DNA of 64,000 nucleotides from Schizosaccharomyces osmophilus (lineage: Eukaryota > Ascomycota > Schizosaccharomycetes > Schizosaccharomycetales > Schizosaccharomycetaceae). The notes under the pieces are model-generated. The model worked only from the letters and a program-made list of their open reading frames with translations, was not told the DNA's origin and did not search any database. The translations under genes and the position numbers were made by a program. The stretch lies in NCBI RefSeq assembly GCF_027921745.1, contig NC_079238.1, positions 1,302,001-1,366,000 on the forward strand, given 5' to 3'. The number at the start of each line of letters is the position of its first letter. Positions within the stretch are counted from its first letter, which is position 1. This document shows, piece by piece, positions 58,376-64,000 of this stretch.

Positions 58376-59591
58376 TGGATTTTAATGTCTTTAAAAAGAA
58401 TCCTTTCCCTACTCTTCTGATTTTCTGATGAAGCAGTTTGTAGAAAGAGTAATAAAGAAGCGTCTAAGCAACGATGCAAATTCTAGGGGGAGTGATACGA
58501 ATTGTTCTTTAATATGGATTGTTTAAATCAGAATATCATTACAAAATAATGCGTCGAATGCGACTCACTAGTGCACTGCCAGTATCTCAGCGAACCTGAA
58601 TTAATGATTGCGTAGCCGCCGACTATGACTTGTTTCGTCAATGTAGCATCACAGACCAAGTTTTTGTACTTTTAGAAGAAAGCTTGTATAGAAGAAGGAA
58701 GGGAATTTATTAAAGGGAACAAAGCTTTTCTTGACTTATTGATAGGATGAACATCTTTCGCATCAAGGACGTGTGAATACTTAACATGCTGAACGTATGG
58801 CCAAAACAATCTCGGATTGTACGTTGATTGCTGATTATTGGAGTATGAAGTTTGTTTTGATTCAAATGAAAGAGGACTATAATTGAGACTTTGACAATTT
58901 ATGGAATTAACCACAAGCCAAGTCTCGAAAGGTAGTCAAATTTGACCATTATGGCTATATAAGAGTGAACGATTTTTCTAATTTCAGAGACTGGAATGTC
59001 GTATTACAAGGAAGAAGGTAAGGCTCGCGATTTCTGAAAAGATTGAAATCACCATCGCCCTTGTAAATCAAGGATTTGTTGAGACACAAAAACAGAAGCG
59101 ACAAAACTTGATGATGTATGGATTTTATCATTTCTTTGACATTTAATTTTATTAAAATTGAAAGGTTGGATTAAAACGGCCTGTGATTTATTATTTTTTG
59201 TAATATTTTGTATAAACAAGAAGAAAACAAGCGACATGCGAAAAACTACAGCAAAACAGAGGAAAGCATCGTGTGGGAGAATTTCATCATCATAGAGTCA
59301 AGGTGAACCAGGATTTACGAAATCCACCAAAAAATTCATGGTCATAGAGTAAACAAACATCCTGTAAGCGGTGAAAATCAAAGGGATTGCATTGCATCTT
59401 CATAAAAACAAACAGGTCATTACCATTAAAAAAAAGAAGGAAAAATTCAAGAAACCATTACCACAAATTTTCGTAACCGGCATTGTCTTAACTTGGTTAA
59501 ACGGAGTCTTTTTTTTTTTCTTCCTTTTCACTTTTATAAGTCGTGTACACATTTTACAGTAATGTAAAATAAAAGTAATGCTGTGACATTT
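58376..59591. other. Intergenic mug30-proline-rich gene with an unassigned frame
   Basis: 1.2 kb. A minus-strand open frame at 58914-58672 encodes about 80 residues of protein-like composition but lacks an ATG. A plus-strand TATATAAG at 58956-58963, a CTAAT-TTTCAG sequence and a 13-codon frame at 58996-59037 lie next to it. None is called as a gene; they are listed as findings. Confidence 0.5.
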
Positions 59592-60377
59592 TTAAAAAGA
59601 GGGACGCGTGTTCCTTTGGATTGGCGGAGGGGCAGGAACAGTTCCTGCAGAAGGCGTACTGTCCCGAGATGCCAAACGTCTAGGTTTGGGAGGAGCTGGT
59701 GGAGGTGCTTTCTTTACGGGTTTTGATAAACCAGGCTGAGGAGCAGTGTTCATGTCTGAAGTTTGAGCTGAGCGACGTAGAGGCGGTGCTGGAAAGTTGT
59801 TTTTCATAGAACTAGATAGCATAGAAGGAGAAGGTATGGAAGTACTAGAAGTATAGGGAGGTGGAGGAAGAGAAGCAGACTCTTCCCTTGTAGAAGAAGA
59901 AGCCAATGGTGAGCGCACAGGAGGAGGAGGAGGAGGGGCACGTCTTGAAGAGTTGCTTAAGGCAGACATAGGTGGAGATGGACTAGTTAAGCTAGGCGAT
60001 TGAGTCGCAATAGTTTGTTTAGGCAGAGAGGATGCAGTTTTTGTTGGACTGCTTGAACGTGACGAACTGGGATTCAATTGGGAAAAGTGTTTGGGAGGAG
60101 GTGGTAAAGTTGAAACATCGACATGACGGATACTTAAACGAGGACCATTTCCATATACGGCCCTTGTATCGTACATAGGACCATCTCGAAATTCCGCTAA
60201 AGAAAGATTGGTTAAAACCTTTTCCATGAAAAGAACTTATGCATTTCTAGTCCGTCTCTAAAGATAATAGAAAATTAAATATTCATACATACCAGGTAGG
60301 TGAGCGTTCAATTTTTGTTGAGCACGATTGGCAGAACCCTGTAAAGAGCCCAACGATTTCTTTCCATCGAACGCCAT
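59592..60377 (-). CDS. Proline-rich protein with SH3-ligand-like motifs
   Basis: Two exons on the minus strand: 60377-60293 and 60196-59592, with a 96-nt intron (GTATGT donor, TTAACC branch, CTTTAG acceptor); 229 aa. The N-terminus MAFDGKKSLGSLQGSANRAQ continues LNAHLPAEFRDGPMYDTRAV across the splice. Then come polyproline stretches: STLPPPPKHF, RRAPPPPPPVRSPL, SLPPPPYTSS, KKAPPPAPPKPRR, VPAPPPIQRN. These are PxxP and WH1/SH3-ligand-type motifs, suggesting an actin or endocytosis scaffold. No WH2 motif or other globular domain is seen. S. pombe has an orphan-type gene at this place. I infer protein-interaction function only. An ATG at 60227 inside the intron gives a false start if splicing is ignored. 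Confidence 0.8.
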
Positions 60378-60946
60378 TTGAATGTACAAGAAGTCAATTC
60401 TTTCCAAAGTACTTGTTCAGATTTTGTTCTTTTTAGTTTTAAGTGTAAAAAGAATCAAAATTCGAGTTGAAAATAGTAAAGATGGCTTTCGGACCACAAA
60501 GTGAGTGTTTAGTGAAGGATGTGTGAGTTCAGGCGATGCGTCCAACTTCATCAGGTCCATTCCAAGAAGCAGGAAACGCCTCCATTTACAGGCGAATAAA
60601 ACAATACATCTTAAATTGAATAGAAATCGCTTATATTGACAACTGCAAAGAATAAACGCAATGTAAAACCATCTAGATAAACAACCATGCTACATTTATG
60701 AAAAAGAATCTTAGCGAAAATACTTGCACTACAGATGAAAAACAAAAGGAATACATAAGATCGAAGAAATATCCATTATTTAGGCGAATGTCACTAAATA
60801 GTAGATTCCTTTACCGTAAACGGACAGAATTCATCTTTGTTTAAGGCAACGCTTTATTTCGAGAAGGCTACAATCATACAGGGTAAAATGTAGGAAATAA
60901 AGGAATATTCATTCCGTTGTTGAAACGTATTCGTACGTCTAGGAGC
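60378..60946. other. Intergenic, nothing called
   Basis: 569 bp between the cyp4 stop and the proline-rich gene's start (both minus strand). No supported frame. Confidence 0.6.
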
Positions 60947-61853
60947 TTACAACTCATCGGTTCCTTCATTGTTTTCTGACTTGGAAAGAATACCAGATTT
61001 GGCAATGACGATGTCAACAACAGGACGATCACGACTATTCGTTTTAGTCTTGGAGATCTTTTGGATGATTTCGTAACCAGAAACGACTGTAGGTTAGCAT
61101 ATGAAAAGAAGGTTTTGGACAAGAGAATGTCACAAGTTATAAGGACGTACCTTCACCAAAAACGACATGATGACCGTCCAACCAGGGGGTCTTCGTGGTG
61201 GTGATGAAGAATTGAGATCCATTGGTATCGGGACCAGCGTTTGCCATACTCAATAAACCAACGCGGTTATGGCTGATCTTGAAGTTTTCATCACCGAAAC
61301 GAGGTCCATAAACTAGGTCGGTCAATACACAAAAGTCCACCTACAAGGAATCGGCACTTGCAAAGAAAGCCATGCAATATTAAATATAGATTACACGTGC
61401 CCCTATACAACAATTGACTTACTTGATTTTCCACCGGTACCATCATGGTTTGTAAAGTCTACGAGAAACGTGTTAGCTGATGTGTAGAAAGACAAGATAT
61501 AAGACAAACCTCCTCCTTGGATCATAAATTTGGGAATCACGCGGTGGAAGGAAGATCCTTCGTAGCCAAAGCCCTTTTCTCCGGTTGCTAATGCACGAAA
61601 GTTTTCAGCCTAATAGTACGGGACATTGTCAATAATTTGTTTTAGGAATATGAGATGCATTGTAATTGTCTTTTTTAGTCCTTACCGTTTTAGGGACAGT
61701 TTTTCCATACAAACCGAATTCGACACGTCCCAAGAACTCGTCGCCCTGTTTCAAGTCAAAGTAAACATTCTCCGTAATAGTAGGACCGCGATTAGCTGCG
61801 CAAAGAACAGTAAACAAAGCGGAAATTAAAAGGCAGAAACGCAACCAGTACAT
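60947..61853 (-). CDS. cyp4: ER-lumen cyclophilin Cyp4 (peptidyl-prolyl isomerase)
   Basis: Five exons on the minus strand: 61853-61686, 61609-61510, 61458-61423 (36 nt), 61312-61151, 61086-60947; introns of 76, 51, 110 and 64 nt; 201 aa. A signal peptide, [20 protein letters not shown], leads a complete cyclophilin domain: [20 protein letters not shown], active-site [81 protein letters not shown]. It ends NNEGTDEL, an HDEL/ADEL-like retention signal. Role: proline isomerisation in the ER lumen (human PPIB counterpart). The Arg of HRVI and Trp of TPWLDG needed for catalysis and cyclosporin binding are present. Divergent from atg8. Confidence 0.96.
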
Positions 61854-61931
61854 AATGAAGGAATGTAGTGGAAGAAAGGTAGAGTTGAGCGTCGCATATG
61901 TCGCGACTGGGTTACTAAAGTGACCCCCGCA

Positions 61932-61944
61932 CCCCCCCCCCCCC
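61932..61944. repeat. Poly(C) tract, 13 nt
   Basis: Uninterrupted C run 79 bp upstream of the cyp4 start, striking in otherwise AT-rich DNA; on the cyp4 coding strand it is a G run just upstream of the start, possibly in the 5' UTR. Confidence 0.8.
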
Positions 61945-62190
61945 ACGAAAAGTAAACAAACAGATAGATTTCTAAAAAAGAAAGTAAAATACAAATAAAT
62001 AAATAGAGAGAGTAAGTAATAGTTAATTGGGTCTGTATCTTTTGGATAAAATGTATGGAATTGATACTTCGTTTTTGGAGTTTGTTTTCAATGGAATCCA
62101 TGCTTCACATAATCAGAAGCATTTGGAGTCGAGTTATTCAACAGGGATTATCGTAAATGCTTTTCTTATTCCTCTAGGGAGACGATACTT

Positions 62191-62217
62191 GCTACAAACG
62201 CTACAAACGCTACAAAC
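62191..62217. repeat. Tandem repeat, 3 x GCTACAAAC
   Basis: Three perfect head-to-tail copies of a 9-bp unit in the cyp4-atg8 intergenic region. Confidence 0.75.
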
Positions 62218-62706
62218 CAATATATGAAATGACTCGGGGAATCAGCTATTTTCCATTAACTTGTTGCTTGTCTGAAAGCAAAAGAGTTTTAGGAAAAACG
62301 TTTATTCATTTAAATTAAAACAATAAAGAATTGGAAGAATTCTTTCTCGTCGTTCTCTATTTTTTTTTTTTCCTTTTTGATCATCTTTGCGTGAAATAGA
62401 GTATAAACTACAAGAATTAAAGGGAAACAAAAAAAAAGAAAAATAAATATAATAAACGCGCTCCGTAAAACGAATGAAGCTCATCTTGAAAAGTCTTCAA
62501 AAAAGTCTTATTTATGTTTACAGATCCCAAATGACAACAAGTCACAATGTTACCAGTATTTGAAATGACTGAGCATATAGACATTGAAGTCATAGAAACC
62601 TTTCCGGAGCCATTACCTCGAAATACAAAAGAAAGCAGCGATCATTTAGCCAGGAAATTTGTCAGTAGAACGCAAGCGAAGCTCACTTTCCCGTGTCAAT
62701 CTGCTG

Positions 62707-63257
62707 ATGCGGTCTCAATTCAAGGACGATTTTTCCTTTGGTATGTCATGGATGTGTAAACAAAGAACCTTTTAGCTTTCCGTTCTAATTGCTTTTTGTT
62801 TCACTACTTGATTTGTTCCCATTGGTTCCATTCCTAACGAGTATATTCAGAGAAACGAAAAACCGAGTCTCAAAGGATCCGTGAAAAGTATCCTGATCGA
62901 ATTCCTGTACGTTCATTCATTGTACAAGTTGAAAATCTCTACCATTCTTTTTCTCTTTACAATCATGCTAATTTCATTGAGTAGGTAATTTGTGAGAAAG
63001 TCGACAAATCTGATATCGCCGCTATCGACAAAAAGAAGTATCTGGTTCCATCAGATCTTACGGTAGGCCAGTTCGTATATGTTATTAGAAAGCGTATCAA
63101 GCTTTCTCCAGAAAAAGCTATCTTTATTTTCATCGATGAGATTTTACCTCCTACTGCTGCTCTGATGTCCACGATCTACGATGAACACAAGAGCGAAGAT
63201 GGCTTTTTGTACATCACTTACTCTGGAGAAAATACCTTTGGAACTTGCCTCCATTAA
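62707..63257 (+). CDS. atg8: Atg8, ubiquitin-like autophagy modifier
   Basis: Three exons, 62707-62740 (34 nt), 62851-62906 and 62985-63257; introns of 110 and 78 nt with CCTAAC and GCTAAT branches; 120 aa. Sequence [12 protein letters not shown], then [60 protein letters not shown] and [10 protein letters not shown]. Gly116 is the conserved site exposed by Atg4 and conjugated to phosphatidylethanolamine; the removed tail is TCLH. Role: phagophore expansion and cargo binding in autophagy; in S. pombe also a lipidation-independent vacuole role. The first exon carries only 11 codons. An overlapping upstream frame starts at 62547. Confidence 0.98.
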
Positions 63258-63846
63258 TTTTTGTAATCTTTTCTACCCCCTTTATTCTTACATTTTCCCC
63301 TGTTCTTTTTATCATGATTGAGTAACAAGGCATTTTGCAAAGCAAAAAAAGGAAAAGAATAAAAAAAAAAAAAGAGAAAAGGAAACCCACTTCAGAAATG
63401 CCTTTTTCGTTTTTATGCTGCATATCTTTTACTCGGTTTTTTGTATCTTTTACTGATGAAGCTTATGAAATGATTCATGCCCTGCCTGCGTTGGTTCGCA
63501 TAAACTGATAATTCGACTTTAATGAATTCGCAGTTTCCATGCTTATTCCTTTTTTTTTAATATAATTCTTTACCATACAATATGTATTGGGGTTGTTAAT
63601 GAATGTACCTTTTAATCTCCATGCAAAACACATCTTCTCCGAAATCATCGTTAACATTCGATTGAACCAAACATAATTAAATAGCCATTAAATATCATTA
63701 TCTGAAATCATCTAAATAAAACAAGAAAGCTAATCCTACTTGAATCATGCTATAGGAATTATTATACATATTTGCACATTAATACATATAATATTGCATA
63801 GATATATCTGAAATACCAAAAAGGTTATAAACTCAAAAATATTTTT
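63258..63846. other. Convergent 3' region atg8/rnf10-like
   Basis: 589 bp, AT-rich with A/T homopolymers (an A run near 63360-63373), shared 3' flanks of two convergent genes. No further gene. Confidence 0.55.
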
Positions 63847-64000
63847 TCACCGGCGCCCTCCTCCGGTGCTTAATAATACAAGTTTTTTCTTTTTCTTGTT
63901 CTTTGAATTTTTGGTATTCGTGCTCATGTTTGCAACCTTGTCCCATTCGACCTTCCAGGCATCCGAATCATCACTTTCATCGGATACATACGAAGCTCCA
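63847..64000 (-). CDS. C-terminus of probable Rnf10-like RING protein (partial)
   Basis: Minus-strand frame open from the window edge to a TGA at 63849-63847. The 51 visible codons read GASYVSDESDDSDAWKVEWD, then KKKKKLVLLSTGGGRR. A Lys-rich stretch followed by LVLLSTGG-RR at the stop resembles the ends of Rnf10/Mag2 proteins, whose yeast members ubiquitinate 40S ribosomal proteins. In S. pombe the rnf10 gene lies next to atg8 in this orientation as I recall. The RING domain itself is outside the window, so the call rests on tail and position. Confidence 0.6.
   Translation of the reverse strand, partial: GASYVSDESDDSDAWKVEWDKVANMSTNTKNSKNKKKKKLVLLSTGGGRR

Larger units (their letters stand above)
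61854..62706. other. Divergent intergenic region cyp4/atg8
   Basis: 853 bp. It contains a 13-nt C run (61932-61944) close to cyp4, a 9-nt unit repeated three times (62191-62217), and an ATG-started frame (62547-62759) that overlaps the atg8 start in another frame. No other gene is seen. Confidence 0.6.

Overview
The window is nuclear DNA of a fission yeast (Schizosaccharomyces). Genes are dense and AT-rich. Introns are short (about 36-160 nt; one of 263 nt), with GTANGN donors and CTAAC/CTAAT branch points 5-15 nt before the acceptor. The proteins are close to those of S. pombe but not identical. As I recall the S. pombe map, gene order follows it in blocks, which points to a sister species of the S. 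octosporus/S. cryophilus/S. osmophilus type rather than S. pombe itself. This species inference is from memory, not from a search. There are 31 protein genes (one cut by the right edge), about 33 introns were resolved by reading across splice sites, and I saw no tRNA, rRNA, transposon, LTR or CRISPR array.

Block 1 (about 0.3-23.8 kb): ykt6 (SNARE), mug81/slh1 (ASCC3-type helicase), enp1/bystin, ash2, swf1 (DHHC acyltransferase), isd11, emp65/TAPT1, abh1 (AlkB), pex14, mpg2, nam9 (mitochondrial uS4) and an RNPS1-like SR/RRM protein. Block 2 (24-35.8 kb): a degenerate mitochondrial DEAD-box-like protein, trm1, suc22, mcm7, dnt1. suc22 and mcm7 are divergent, and the 1.46 kb between them holds clustered ACGCG boxes, the binding motif of the G1/S factor MBF. 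Block 3 (36.2-45.7 kb): pescadillo (ppp1), aspartate kinase, a Sac1-type phosphoinositide phosphatase and utp4. Block 4 (46-52.3 kb) is the least familiar: an MDP-1-type HAD phosphatase, a Zn2Cys6 transcription factor and an unrecognised six-exon coiled-coil protein ending in a dsRNA-binding-like domain. Block 5 (52.4-64 kb): 4-amino-4-deoxychorismate synthase, stc1, a HECT ligase (mug30), a proline-rich protein, ER cyclophilin cyp4, atg8, and the C-terminus of a probable rnf10.

Themes: ribosome biogenesis (enp1, utp4, ppp1, nucleolar dnt1), DNA replication and dNTP supply (mcm7, suc22), mitochondrial gene expression and Fe-S assembly (nam9, mrh5-like, isd11, dual-start trm1), chromatin (ash2, stc1) and membrane traffic (ykt6, swf1, atg8). 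The strongest leads are the coiled-coil/dsRBD-like fusion gene, the MBF-box-rich suc22-mcm7 promoter, repeated use of AAG 3' splice sites, and several retained-intron or dual-start arrangements that would give alternative protein ends.
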